From Hydrogenophaga palleronii NBRC 102513 (GTDB lineage Bacteria; Pseudomonadota; Gammaproteobacteria; Burkholderiales; Burkholderiaceae_C), in the NCBI RefSeq assembly GCF_001571225.1, contig NZ_BCTJ01000008.1:62001-126000 (forward strand): 64,000 nt of DNA. Direction: 5' to 3'. Shown here in pieces: positions 8,490 through 16,472 of this stretch. Made by a program: the position numbers and the translations under genes. A model generated the notes under the pieces. That model made no database searches and was not told where the DNA came from. It was given only the letters and a program-made list of their open reading frames with translations. Numbering within the stretch: position 1 is the stretch's first letter; every line of letters begins with the position of its first letter.

Positions 8490-10148
8490 ATGTCCTACCT
8501 TTCTTACGCCGTGCCCCTGGGCTCGCTGGTGCTGGCGCTGCCGTACCTGCGGCAACGCCTGCAACTCTCGCGTGCCAAACACCGCTCGCTGGCGGGCCAT
8601 TCGCGCATGGCCAAACGCCTGGCGACCTGGTTGCCGGGTTACGCCTACAGCGAGGCGCGTTTCTTCGATATCGATGGCGCACCGTCCGACGTGGCGGCGC
8701 GCCGCCGCCATGGTTTCGAGATGCTCGCCTCGGGCTTCGCCCGGCGTTACGCCAAGAGCCTGGCGCTGAGCGCGCAGGCGCGCGAAGGCCTGGCCGATCT
8801 GCAGTTCACCGGCAGCTACCGCGTGCCCTTCCAGTTCAGCCCCTATGTGCGCGAACACCTCAAGGTGGGCGCCTTCGTGCAGTCGGCCGAGGGCAGCAGC
8901 GTGACCGACCTCGACGGCAACCGTTTCCTCGACCTCACCGGCTCGTACGGCGTGAACGTGTTCGGGGTGGATTTCTACAAGGCCTGCATGGCTGAGGGGG
9001 CCGAGACCGGCGCCGCACTCGGCCCGGTGCTCGGCGCCTACCACCCCTGCGTGGCCGACAACATCGCGCGCCTGCAGGCCATCTCGGGCCAGCAGCAGGT
9101 GTCGTTCCACATGTCCGGCACCGAGGCGGTGATGCAGGCCGTGCGGCTGGCGCGTTACCACACGCGGCGCAAGAACCTGGTGCGCTTCTGCGGTGCGTAC
9201 CACGGCTGGTGGGAAGACGTGCAGCCCGGCCCCGGCAACCCGATGCCGCCGCGCGAAACCTACACGCTGAAGGACATGGACGACAAGAGCCTGCAGGTGC
9301 TGCGCACGCGGCGCGACATCGCCTGCGTGCTGGTGAACCCGCTGCAGGCCCTGCACCCCAACCGCAACGCGCCGGGCGACTCCACCCTGGTGGACGGCAG
9401 CCGCAGCGCGGGTTACGACCGCGCCGCCTACACCGCCTGGTTGACGCGCTTGCGCGAGGTTTGCACCGAGCGCGGCATCGTGCTGATCTTCGACGAGGTG
9501 TTCCTGGGTTTCCGCCTCGCGCCGGGCGGCGCGCAGGAATACTTCGGCGTGCGCGCCGACCTCGTCACCTACGGCAAGAGCGTGGCAGGTGGTTACCCGG
9601 TGGGCGTGGTCTGTGGCCGCGCCGACCTGATGCAGCGCTTCCGCCCGGAGCGCCCGGCCGACCTGTGTTTTGCGCGCGGCACCTTCAACGCCCACCCCTA
9701 TGTGATGGGCGGCATGAACGCCTTTCTGCGCCGGCTCGACACGCCCGAGGTGCAGGCGCTGTACGCCGATCAGGACGCGCGCTGGGACGCCCGCGCCCGG
9801 CGCTTCAACGACACCATGGCCGAGCACGGTTTGCCGCTGCGCGCCGACCACCTGCAAAGCGTCTGGACACTGAGCTACACCCAGCCCGGCCGTTACCACT
9901 GGATGCTGCAGTACCTGCTGCGCTGGCACGGCCTGGCCCTGAGCTGGGTCGGCACGGGGCGCCTGATTTTGGGCTTGAACCTGCAAGACGATGACTTTGA
10001 AGAAGTGCTGCGGCGCTTCGTGGCCGCGGGCAAGGACATGCAGGCGCAGGGCTGGTGGTGGCTCGCGCCCGGCACCACCCACAAGACCATTCGCCGCCAG
10101 GTGCTGCGCGAGATGCTGTCGGCAAAGATGGGCAAGCGCATCGAATGA
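8490..10148 (+). CDS. Class III PLP aminotransferase with membrane-anchor-like N terminus
   Basis: 552 residues, related to glutamate-1-semialdehyde 2,1-aminomutase and other class III aminotransferases, but about 120 residues longer at the N terminus. The extension begins with a hydrophobic segment (MSYLSYAVPLGSLVLALPYL) that could anchor it to the membrane, followed by a basic region. The aminotransferase fold starts around TDLDGNRFLDLTGSYGVNVFG. The PLP Lys is Lys363 in TYGKSVAGGYPVG, and the PLP-binding Asp lies in IVLIFDEVFLGF. It is unlikely to be the haem-pathway hemL because of its length and neighbours. Paired with psd it may act on a lipid or lipid precursor amine; this is inference. 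ATG 8490 has a good ribosome site (CTGGAG), and a possible -10 TACAAA lies at 8449-8454. Confidence 0.85.
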   Translation: MSYLSYAVPLGSLVLALPYLRQRLQLSRAKHRSLAGHSRMAKRLATWLPGYAYSEARFFDIDGAPSDVAARRRHGFEMLASGFARRYAKSLALSAQAREGLADLQFTGSYRVPFQFSPYVREHLKVGAFVQSAEGSSVTDLDGNRFLDLTGSYGVNVFGVDFYKACMAEGAETGAALGPVLGAYHPCVADNIARLQAISGQQQVSFHMSGTEAVMQAVRLARYHTRRKNLVRFCGAYHGWWEDVQPGPGNPMPPRETYTLKDMDDKSLQVLRTRRDIACVLVNPLQALHPNRNAPGDSTLVDGSRSAGYDRAAYTAWLTRLREVCTERGIVLIFDEVFLGFRLAPGGAQEYFGVRADLVTYGKSVAGGYPVGVVCGRADLMQRFRPERPADLCFARGTFNAHPYVMGGMNAFLRRLDTPEVQALYADQDARWDARARRFNDTMAEHGLPLRADHLQSVWTLSYTQPGRYHWMLQYLLRWHGLALSWVGTGRLILGLNLQDDDFEEVLRRFVAAGKDMQAQGWWWLAPGTTHKTIRRQVLREMLSAKMGKRIE

Positions 10149-10242
10149 AGTGACCTCGTCCAGAGACACCGCGCAACCGGCTCCGCCGGGGCGCTGGTGT
10201 CGCCCCCTGGGGGGAGGCGCCGCAGGCGACGCAGGGGGGCCT
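10149..10242 (-). repeat. Stop-codon-abutting intergenic repeat, copy A
   Basis: On the minus strand this stretch begins immediately after the stop codon of the Mpo1-like gene. It matches copies B (20801-20893) and C (45960-46045): a C-run, GCG.CGCCT..GGCG, a CCCCC..GGGGG stem, then CGGCGGAGCCGGTTGCGCGG and TGTCTCTGGA. It fills the whole gap between two convergent genes and can form a G+C-rich hairpin, so it may serve as a transcript 3' end. Confidence 0.75.
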
Positions 10243-10845
10243 CTATTTCGTCGCCACGCCGGGGTCGATCAGCTGGCCGCGCATCAGGTACAGCGGCGCC
10301 TTGTAGTACAGCTTGATGTCGTGGAACGGGTCGGTGAGGATCTTGGTCATCCACACCAGGCCGGTCTTCACGTCGAACAGGAAAAACAGGTGGATGGTGC
10401 GGAACAGCAGGCCACCCGCACCGAGCGCGAGCCACAGCGTGCCAACCTGGCGGATGAACTGCGTGCCATCGGTGGGCGCCTCGAACAGGCCGAACACGCC
10501 GGGCACGGCCCACACCAGCAGCGGCGTGCCGGCCCACAGCGCCATCAGCACCACCTTGCGGCGCAGGTTGTAGCCAACCTTGATCTCTTCCTTGTGCTCG
10601 TGCGTGGCCTGGTTCACGTGGTCGTAACCCTTGGGCTCGAAGAAGAAGTGGCCGGCCTGGCGGCTGGTCATGGACACCAGCCAGGCGATCAGCGCGGACA
10701 ACACCGGATCGGTCCACAACAGGGCATAGGCCAGCACGAAGCTCATGGCGCTGATGAAGTGCAGCGTCTGGTTGATGCGGCTGTGGTGGTAGTAGCGGTG
10801 GTCATCCCAGCGCTGGACTTCCAGGGTCTTGAAAAAATCGTTCAC
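10243..10845 (-). CDS. Mpo1-like (DUF962-like) integral membrane protein
   Basis: 200-residue protein with about four membrane helices and many His residues: HRYYHHSRINQTLHFI, SRQAGHFFFEP and HVNQATHEHKEE. The pattern LHFI ... GHFFFE recalls the Mpo1/DUF962 family, whose yeast member is an Fe(II) dioxygenase acting on 2-hydroxy fatty acids; assignment is by motif only and a fatty-acid hydroxylase relative is the alternative. The GTG at 10845 is chosen because GGAG sits about 7 bases before it, and because a start at ATG 10884 would leave almost no room for a leader below the predicted Pho box and adds an unconserved Pro-rich stretch. It is divergent from the glycosyltransferase gene. Repeat copy A follows its stop codon. 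Confidence 0.75.
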   Translation of the reverse strand: MNDFFKTLEVQRWDDHRYYHHSRINQTLHFISAMSFVLAYALLWTDPVLSALIAWLVSMTSRQAGHFFFEPKGYDHVNQATHEHKEEIKVGYNLRRKVVLMALWAGTPLLVWAVPGVFGLFEAPTDGTQFIRQVGTLWLALGAGGLLFRTIHLFFLFDVKTGLVWMTKILTDPFHDIKLYYKAPLYLMRGQLIDPGVATK

Positions 10846-10903
10846 GAAAGGCTCCGGTGATGGCGAGGGTGGTGGCAAACGCATGACATGCTTGCCTGTG
10901 CGT

Positions 10904-10946
10904 GTGAAAACCCGGTGACAGGCGCGCGCTGTCATCAGCCTGTTGC
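10904..10946. promoter_or_regulatory. Two back-to-back candidate Pho boxes
   Basis: On the minus strand, 10921-10904 reads CTGTCAC-CGGG-TTTTCAC; on the plus strand, 10929-10946 reads CTGTCAT-CAGC-CTGTTGC. Each has the 7+4+7 layout (11-base period) of PhoB sites, with one half nearly perfect. The inner halves form the palindrome TGACAG-N7-CTGTCA. Spacing fits the minus gene (GTG 10845) well. For the plus gene the predicted transcription start would fall almost on ATG 10969, so there the mRNA would be leaderless or the site only upstream-acting. Confidence 0.5.
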
Positions 10947-10968
10947 AATGCCTCGGGAAGATCACTGC

Positions 10969-12255
10969 ATGACCGATGTGCACTCAGATCAGATCCTGGT
11001 GGAGGAGTACCCCGCCAGCAGCCCTTCGCTGCGGCTGTCGGTGGTGACCGAAACCTGGCCGCCCGAGATCAACGGCGTCTCGCTCACGCTTTCGCGGCTG
11101 GTGCAGGGCCTGTGCGCCCGCAACCACCAGGTGCAGCTGATCCGGCCACGCCAGACGCGCGTGGACGAGGCCTCGCGCCACACCGGCTTTGAAGAGGTGC
11201 TGATGCGCGGCATGCCGATCCCGCGTTACCCCGAACTCAAGCTGGGCCTGCCGGGCAAACGCGCGCTGATCCAGGCCTGGACGCTGCGCCGGCCCGACCT
11301 CGTGCACATCGCCACCGAAGGGCCGCTGGGCTGGTCGGCGCTGCAGGCCGCGCGCAGCCTGCGCCTGCCGGTCACCTCGGACTTCCGCACCAACTTCCAG
11401 GCCTACAGCCAGCACTACGGCGTGGGCTGGCTGCGCAAGCCCATCGTGGCCTACCTGCGCAAGTTCCACAACCTCACGCGCCTGACCATGGTGCCCACCG
11501 AAGCCTTGCGCCGCGAACTGGCGGCCGGCGGTTTCCAGAACGTGCAGGTGGTGGCGCGTGGCGTGGACACGCAACTGTTCCGCCCCGACCGCCGCAGCGA
11601 CGCACTGCGCACCTCCTGGGGGGCCGATGCCGACAGCCTGGTGCTGCTGGCCGTGGGCCGGCTGGCGGCCGAGAAGAACCTCGACATGGTGCTGCGCGCC
11701 TTCGAGGCCATGCGCGCCGTGAACGCCGGGGTGAAGCTGGTGTTCGTGGGCGACGGGCCGCTGCGCGAGAACCTGCGGCAGCGTTGCCCGGCCGCGGTGT
11801 TCGCCGGCATGCAGCGGCACGAATCGCTGGCCACCTACTACGCCTCGGCCGACCTGTTCCTGTTCCCCAGCATCACCGAGACCTTCGGCAACGTGACCAT
11901 CGAAGCGCTGGCCAGCGGCCTGCCGGTGCTGGCCTTCGACAGCGCGGCCGCGGCCGACTGGGTGCGCCATGGCGCCAACGGCTGGCTGGTGCCGGTGGGG
12001 GACGAGGCGGGCTATGCGTCGCTGGCCGCCGGGCTGGCGAGTGAACCCGCGCGCATCGCGCAGGCCAGCACGCTGGCGCGCAGCCAGGTGGCCCAGCTGG
12101 ACTGGCAGCAGATCGCCTGGCAGGTGGAGTCGCTGTTCCTGCAGACGCTGGGCGCGGCCGCCGCGCCGGTGCCATCGGCGCAGCCAGCGTCGCCCACATC
12201 GCCCACATCGCCGACGTCGCAGGCATCGGACACACGCGCCACGAATTCCGTGTGA
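10969..12255 (+). CDS. GT4-family glycosyltransferase (lipid glycosyltransferase candidate)
   Basis: 428-residue GT-B fold enzyme of glycosyltransferase family 4. The N-terminal domain opens with SVVTETWPPEINGVSLTLSR, very like the MgtA/PimB/SqdX group of lipid-directed transferases. The C-terminal nucleotide-sugar domain has AVGRLAAEKNLDMVLRAF and the EX7E motif in ITETFGNVTIEALASG. ATG 10969 has a GGGAAG upstream; the last 40 residues are a low-complexity Pro/Ser/Thr tail including SPTSPTSPTS. With a candidate Pho box in front and phoX behind, a role in replacing phospholipid by glycolipid under phosphate limitation is plausible, as for Agt enzymes in other proteobacteria. No plcP phospholipase, the usual partner, is in this window. 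Confidence 0.85.
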   Translation: MTDVHSDQILVEEYPASSPSLRLSVVTETWPPEINGVSLTLSRLVQGLCARNHQVQLIRPRQTRVDEASRHTGFEEVLMRGMPIPRYPELKLGLPGKRALIQAWTLRRPDLVHIATEGPLGWSALQAARSLRLPVTSDFRTNFQAYSQHYGVGWLRKPIVAYLRKFHNLTRLTMVPTEALRRELAAGGFQNVQVVARGVDTQLFRPDRRSDALRTSWGADADSLVLLAVGRLAAEKNLDMVLRAFEAMRAVNAGVKLVFVGDGPLRENLRQRCPAAVFAGMQRHESLATYYASADLFLFPSITETFGNVTIEALASGLPVLAFDSAAAADWVRHGANGWLVPVGDEAGYASLAAGLASEPARIAQASTLARSQVAQLDWQQIAWQVESLFLQTLGAAAAPVPSAQPASPTSPTSPTSQASDTRATNSV

Positions 12256-12304
12256 AAGCTTGATGACATCGGGCAAGGCGCAGTGCGTTGCTCGGTCATG
12301 CCAA

Positions 12305-12322
12305 CCGTCACGGCAGCGTCAC
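12305..12322 (+). promoter_or_regulatory. Candidate Pho box before phoX
   Basis: CCGTCACGGCAGCGTCAC consists of two CNGTCAC-like halves with an 11-base period, as in PhoB sites. It lies 48 bases before the phoX ATG. Counting the usual distance from box to transcription start puts the 5' end near 12346, which leaves a leader of about 25 bases. The -10 region is weak, as is normal for activator-dependent promoters. Confidence 0.5.
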
Positions 12323-12370
12323 GCAGGCTTCAGACACTGCGTGGGCTTTCTCCAACCACGGAACAAAAAA

Positions 12371-14638
12371 ATGTCCCATCAGAACCCCGAAGAAAACCTC
12401 AACGAATCCCCGAACGAACACTTCGACGACGTGCTGCAACGCGCTGCGATGTCGCGCCGCAACCTGATCCGCGGTGGCGTGGGTCTGGCCGCCATGTCCA
12501 CGATTCCTTTCATGGCCGCTTGCGGTGGTGGTGGCGGCAGCAGCGCTGCGCCCGCCCCGGCACCGGCGCCTGAAAAGGCACTGGGCTTCAGCGCCATCGA
12601 CAAGAGCCTGCTGGACGACGTGATCCTGCCCGCCGGCTACACCTACAGCGTGGTGCACGCCACCGGCGACCGCCTGGTCTCCGGCATCCAGCCCTACAGC
12701 AACACCGGCGCCGAGGCCGACGAGTGGAACATGCGCGTGGGCGACCACCACGACGGCATGGACCTGTACTACATCCATCCCAGCGGCAAGTACTCGCCCA
12801 CCGACACCGGCCGCGCCGTGCTCGTGATGAACCACGAAAGCTCGGCCGACGCGCACTTCTTCCACCCCCACGGCCAGACCACCAATGGCGTCAACGGCAA
12901 GAAGTTCAGCCAGTTCTCCGGCAACGGCGGCTGGGATCTCGGCATCCGCCTCGAGTCCGAAGTGCTGAAGGAAATCAACCACCACGGCGTGTCCGTGGTC
13001 GAGCTGGGCAAGGGCAGCAACGGCCGCTGGGAATACCGCCTGGACTCGCTGTATAACCGCCGCGTGAACGGCCAGACCGTCATGCGCATCGCCGGCCCGG
13101 ACGCACACCTGGCCGACATCCGCAGCTTCATGGTCACCGCCTACGACACCACCGGTGCGTCTTCGCGCGGCACGCTGAACAACTGCGGCCATGGCAAGAC
13201 GCCCTGGGGCACCTACCTCGCGTGTGAAGAAAACTGGGCCACCTACTTCTTCATGCCCTCGACCGCCGCTGCGCTGGACACCAAGACTCGCACCTCACGC
13301 TCGCGTTACGGCGTCATCAGCGCCGGCTTCACCGGCACCGGCGTGGGCTCGCAAGGCGCGCCGGGCCAGGGCTGGTCGGCCGTGGCCTCCGCCGGCACTG
13401 ACAACCGCTTCGGCCGCTGGAACGTGTCGGCTGCGGGTGCCACCGCCGCCGCGGACTTCCGCAACGAACCCAACACCTTCGGCTTCAACGTCGAAATCGA
13501 CCCGCTGACCAACGGCACGCCGGCCAAGCGCGTGGCCATGGGCCGCTTCGCCCACGAAGCCGCGGTGTGCGGCCTGCCGGTGGTGGGCCAGCCGCTGGCC
13601 TTCTACATGGGCTGCGATTCGCGCAACGAGTACATCTACAAGTTCGTCTCCACCGCCGTGTGGAGCGAGGCCGACATCGGTGGTGGCATCGCCGCCGGTG
13701 ACAAGTACCTCAACGAAGGCAAGCTGTACGTCGCCAAGTTCAACGACACCGGTGCCGGCGAGTGGCTGGAGCTGAGCTTCAGCAACCCGCTGATCCGCGG
13801 CTACACGCCTTACGTGTTCGCCAACCAGGCCGACGTGCTCATCAACGCCCGCCACGCCGCCGATGCGGTCGGCGCGACCAAGATGGACCGCCCGGAGTGG
13901 GGCGCCGTGAACCCGGCCAATGGTGACATCTACTTCACCATGACCAACAACAGCGCGGCCAACCGCACGCCGAGCACCACCAACGCGGCCAACCCGCGTG
14001 CGTACACCGACCTCGACGGCCGCCGCCAGTCCGGCAACCCGAACGGCCACATCGTGCGCTTCAAGGAAACCGGCACCACCTCGACCGCGACCAGCTTCAC
14101 CTGGGACATCTTCCTGTTCGGTGCCGAGTCGACCGCCGATGCCGCCATCAACCTGTCGGGCCTGAGCGCGAAGAACGACTTCTCCTCGCCCGACGGCCTC
14201 TGGTTCAGCAAGGCCACCGGCATCTGCTGGATCCAGACCGATGACGGCGCCTATACCGACATGACCAACTGCATGTTGCTGGCCGCCATTCCCGGCGCCG
14301 TGGGCGACGGCCGTGCGATCACGGTGAACAACACCCAGGGCTCGGCCACGGGTTCGCAGAACACCTTCATCGGTGCTGCGCTGGGTGACGCCAAGCTGCG
14401 CCGCTTCATGGTGGCGCCCAAGGGTTCGGAAGTGACCGGCATCACCGAAACCGCCGATGGCCGCGCGATCTTCGTGAACATCCAGCACCCGGGTGAAAAC
14501 ACCGCCGCCATCGGCACCAACGCGGACTTCACCTACGAGAGCCAGTGGCCCGGCAACAAGGGTTACGGCCCGACCGGACGCCCCCGTTCGGCCACCATCG
14601 TCATCACCCGCACCGACGGTGGCGTGATCGGCCTCTGA
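12371..14638 (+). CDS. phoX: PhoX-type alkaline phosphatase, Tat lipoprotein
   Basis: 755-residue secreted phosphatase of the PhoX (DUF839) family, calcium/iron dependent in characterised members, releasing phosphate from organic phosphoesters. The leader is a twin-arginine signal (MSRRNLIRGGVGLAAM) that runs into a lipobox-like MAAC followed by CGGGGGSS, so the enzyme is probably exported folded and lipid-anchored. Conserved blocks include VGDHHDGMDLYYI, LVMNHESSADAHFF, TPWGTYLACEENW and a C-terminal SPDGLWFSKATGICWIQTDDG. ATG 12371 was chosen because it gives the Tat leader and follows a GGA purine stretch; the frame is open upstream inside the glycosyltransferase gene but the reading there has no signal. 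A candidate Pho box and a strong terminator bracket it as a single transcription unit. Confidence 0.93.
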   Translation: MSHQNPEENLNESPNEHFDDVLQRAAMSRRNLIRGGVGLAAMSTIPFMAACGGGGGSSAAPAPAPAPEKALGFSAIDKSLLDDVILPAGYTYSVVHATGDRLVSGIQPYSNTGAEADEWNMRVGDHHDGMDLYYIHPSGKYSPTDTGRAVLVMNHESSADAHFFHPHGQTTNGVNGKKFSQFSGNGGWDLGIRLESEVLKEINHHGVSVVELGKGSNGRWEYRLDSLYNRRVNGQTVMRIAGPDAHLADIRSFMVTAYDTTGASSRGTLNNCGHGKTPWGTYLACEENWATYFFMPSTAAALDTKTRTSRSRYGVISAGFTGTGVGSQGAPGQGWSAVASAGTDNRFGRWNVSAAGATAAADFRNEPNTFGFNVEIDPLTNGTPAKRVAMGRFAHEAAVCGLPVVGQPLAFYMGCDSRNEYIYKFVSTAVWSEADIGGGIAAGDKYLNEGKLYVAKFNDTGAGEWLELSFSNPLIRGYTPYVFANQADVLINARHAADAVGATKMDRPEWGAVNPANGDIYFTMTNNSAANRTPSTTNAANPRAYTDLDGRRQSGNPNGHIVRFKETGTTSTATSFTWDIFLFGAESTADAAINLSGLSAKNDFSSPDGLWFSKATGICWIQTDDGAYTDMTNCMLLAAIPGAVGDGRAITVNNTQGSATGSQNTFIGAALGDAKLRRFMVAPKGSEVTGITETADGRAIFVNIQHPGENTAAIGTNADFTYESQWPGNKGYGPTGRPRSATIVITRTDGGVIGL

Positions 14639-14660
14639 GTCCTCAGGGCTCGGTTCCAGG

Positions 14661-14687
14661 AAAGCCCGGCACTGCCGGGCTTTTTTT
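14661..14687 (+). terminator. Rho-independent terminator after phoX
   Basis: AAAGCCCGGC, a 3-base loop (ACT), GCCGGGCTTT and then further Ts form a 10-base-pair hairpin with a T-run. Confidence 0.9.
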
Positions 14688-14784
14688 CGTGCGGGCGCGG
14701 CGGGGCAGGCCGCGGGGTAGGATGGCGCGCGCCTTCATGCCCCTCCATGTCCCCTGCGTGCTGCCCGCCCGCACCCCTGCCTCC

Positions 14785-15699
14785 ATGAGCCTGCACACCC
14801 CCGCCGAGACGCGCTCCGGCGTTGCTTATTCCCTCGTCGCTTCCCTGCTGTTCGCGCTGCTGTACTACCACGCGACCGTGCTGGCGCCGCTGGGTGGCGC
14901 GGCCATCTACGGCTGGCGCATCGTGCTGACGGCGCCGTTCCTGGGTGTCTTCATCCTGCTGTCTCGGCGCGGCGGCGAGATTGTCGGCCTCTGGCAACGG
15001 CTGCGCGAGCGCCCGCTGCTGTGGCTGGGCATGCTGCTGTCGTCGGGGCTGCTAGGCGTGCAACTCTGGCTGTTCATGTGGGCGCCGATCAACGGCCACG
15101 CGCTCGACGTCTCGCTCGGTTATTTCCTGCTGCCGCTCACGCTGGTGCTGACCGGCCGCCTGTGTTTCGGCGAGCGCATCACGCGTTGGCAGCTGCTGGC
15201 CTGCGGCCTGGCCGCGGTGGGCGTGGCCAACGAGTTGTTGTTCGCGCCGCAGGTCTCGTGGCCGGCGTTCGTGGTGGCGCTGGGCTACCCGTGTTATTTC
15301 GCGCTGCGCCGCGTGCTGGGCAGCAACCACCTGGGTGGCATGTGGTTCGACATGGCGCTGAGCCTGCCGGTGGGCCTGTGGTTCGTGGCCACGCCGTGGC
15401 CGGCGGGCGCGGCCGAGGCGTTGCGGTTTCCGCTCTTCGGCATTCTGGCGCTCGGCGTGTTGAGCGCGGTGGCGCTGGCCTGCATGATCCAGGCCAGCCA
15501 CCGCCTGAAGCTGGGCCTGTTCGGCCTGCTGAGTTATGTGGAGCCGGCCTTGCTGGTGCTGGTGGCGTTGTGGCTGGGCGAGCGCATCGCGCCGAGCCAG
15601 TGGTTGACCTACGGCAGCATCTGGGCCGCCATCCTGCTGCTGGCCGCCGAGGGCGTGGCCAGCCTGCGCCGCGTCAGGCCGCTGGATCTTCCTGCGTGA
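14785..15699 (+). CDS. rarD: RarD-like EamA permease
   Basis: 304-residue inner-membrane protein with ten predicted helices in two EamA halves, closest by eye to RarD (chloramphenicol-sensitivity-type drug/metabolite transporters): GVAYSLVASLLFALLYYHAT, GAAIYGWRIVLTAPFL and the later GLFGLLSYVEPALLVLVAL. The substrate is unknown. ATG 14785 was chosen as the start directly before the first helix; an in-frame ATG at 14722 would add an unconserved Pro/Ala-rich stretch. The last 26 bases overlap the 3' end of the convergent gene at 15674-16459. Confidence 0.85.
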   Translation: MSLHTPAETRSGVAYSLVASLLFALLYYHATVLAPLGGAAIYGWRIVLTAPFLGVFILLSRRGGEIVGLWQRLRERPLLWLGMLLSSGLLGVQLWLFMWAPINGHALDVSLGYFLLPLTLVLTGRLCFGERITRWQLLACGLAAVGVANELLFAPQVSWPAFVVALGYPCYFALRRVLGSNHLGGMWFDMALSLPVGLWFVATPWPAGAAEALRFPLFGILALGVLSAVALACMIQASHRLKLGLFGLLSYVEPALLVLVALWLGERIAPSQWLTYGSIWAAILLLAAEGVASLRRVRPLDLPA

Positions 15700-16459
15700 A
15701 CACGAAGCTGTCGCGCACGCTGAACCAGATCGAGGCGTGGAAGGCCGAGGCCAGCAACAGGACCATGGGATAGAGCACCAGGTTGAGTGCACCACCGCCA
15801 CCGAGCAAGGCGCCGAGCAGGCTCATGAGCACGCCGACCAGCATGAAGACGGCAATCCAGCCCAGGGTGTAGATCACCATCGCGCCCTTGTTGGACCAGC
15901 AGGCCAGCAGGCTGAAGAACAGGCTCTTGACCGGGCTCACGCCCTGCCAGTACACCAGCGCCGGGGCGTGCCAGAAGGCCATGAGCAGCGGCACGTAGAG
16001 CAGCATGGAAGCCCACAGGCCCTGGCGCGAGAACATCTCGCGCACCATCTCGGGCGTGACCTCGGTGCTGCCGGCCGCGTCCACCACCGGCGCGGCCTCG
16101 GTGCCGAACAGGGCGCCGACGCCGAACACCAGCATCAGGCCGGCGGCGTACAGCGCGCCCAGCACCAGCATGGCGCGGGTGCGCGCCGCACCGCCGCGAA
16201 ACGCGGTGACCAGCGTGGTCGGCATGGGGAAGCGGCCTTCCTGGGCTTCGCGCGTGGCGGCCATCAGGCCCAGCGTGGCGGCCGGCACCAGTGCGAGCGA
16301 GATCAGCGTGCCGATGACCGGCACCAGCGAGAGCACCGATACCGAGGCCATGAACATGAAGAACAGGCCGGCCATGGCCAGTGGCTGGCGCAGGAAGGTC
16401 CGGGCGCCCAGCTTGACCCATTGCAGGCCGGTGCGGGCGGGAACGATGTTGAGTTTCAT
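15674..16459 (-). CDS. BPSS1780-type integral membrane protein
   Basis: 261-residue protein with about six membrane helices, starting MKLNIVPARTGLQWVKLGARTFLRQPLAMAG in its first 31 residues. This opening, then GTLISLALVPAATLGLMAAT and a C-terminal SAFHASIWFSVRDSF, matches a conserved betaproteobacterial family named after Burkholderia BPSS1780; no function is known. It lies 13 bases after thrB on the same strand and is probably cotranscribed with it. Its 3' end overlaps rarD by 26 bases tail to tail. Confidence 0.8.
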   Translation of the reverse strand: MKLNIVPARTGLQWVKLGARTFLRQPLAMAGLFFMFMASVSVLSLVPVIGTLISLALVPAATLGLMAATREAQEGRFPMPTTLVTAFRGGAARTRAMLVLGALYAAGLMLVFGVGALFGTEAAPVVDAAGSTEVTPEMVREMFSRQGLWASMLLYVPLLMAFWHAPALVYWQGVSPVKSLFFSLLACWSNKGAMVIYTLGWIAVFMLVGVLMSLLGALLGGGGALNLVLYPMVLLLASAFHASIWFSVRDSFVFTQEDPAA

Positions 16460-16472
16460 GCGGGAGCGGGGC

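Noticed and set aside
12187..12221. Tandem repeat at the end of the glycosyltransferase gene
   Set aside because: Only two or three imperfect units of a Ser-Pro-Thr coding repeat; a variable tail, not a functional array.
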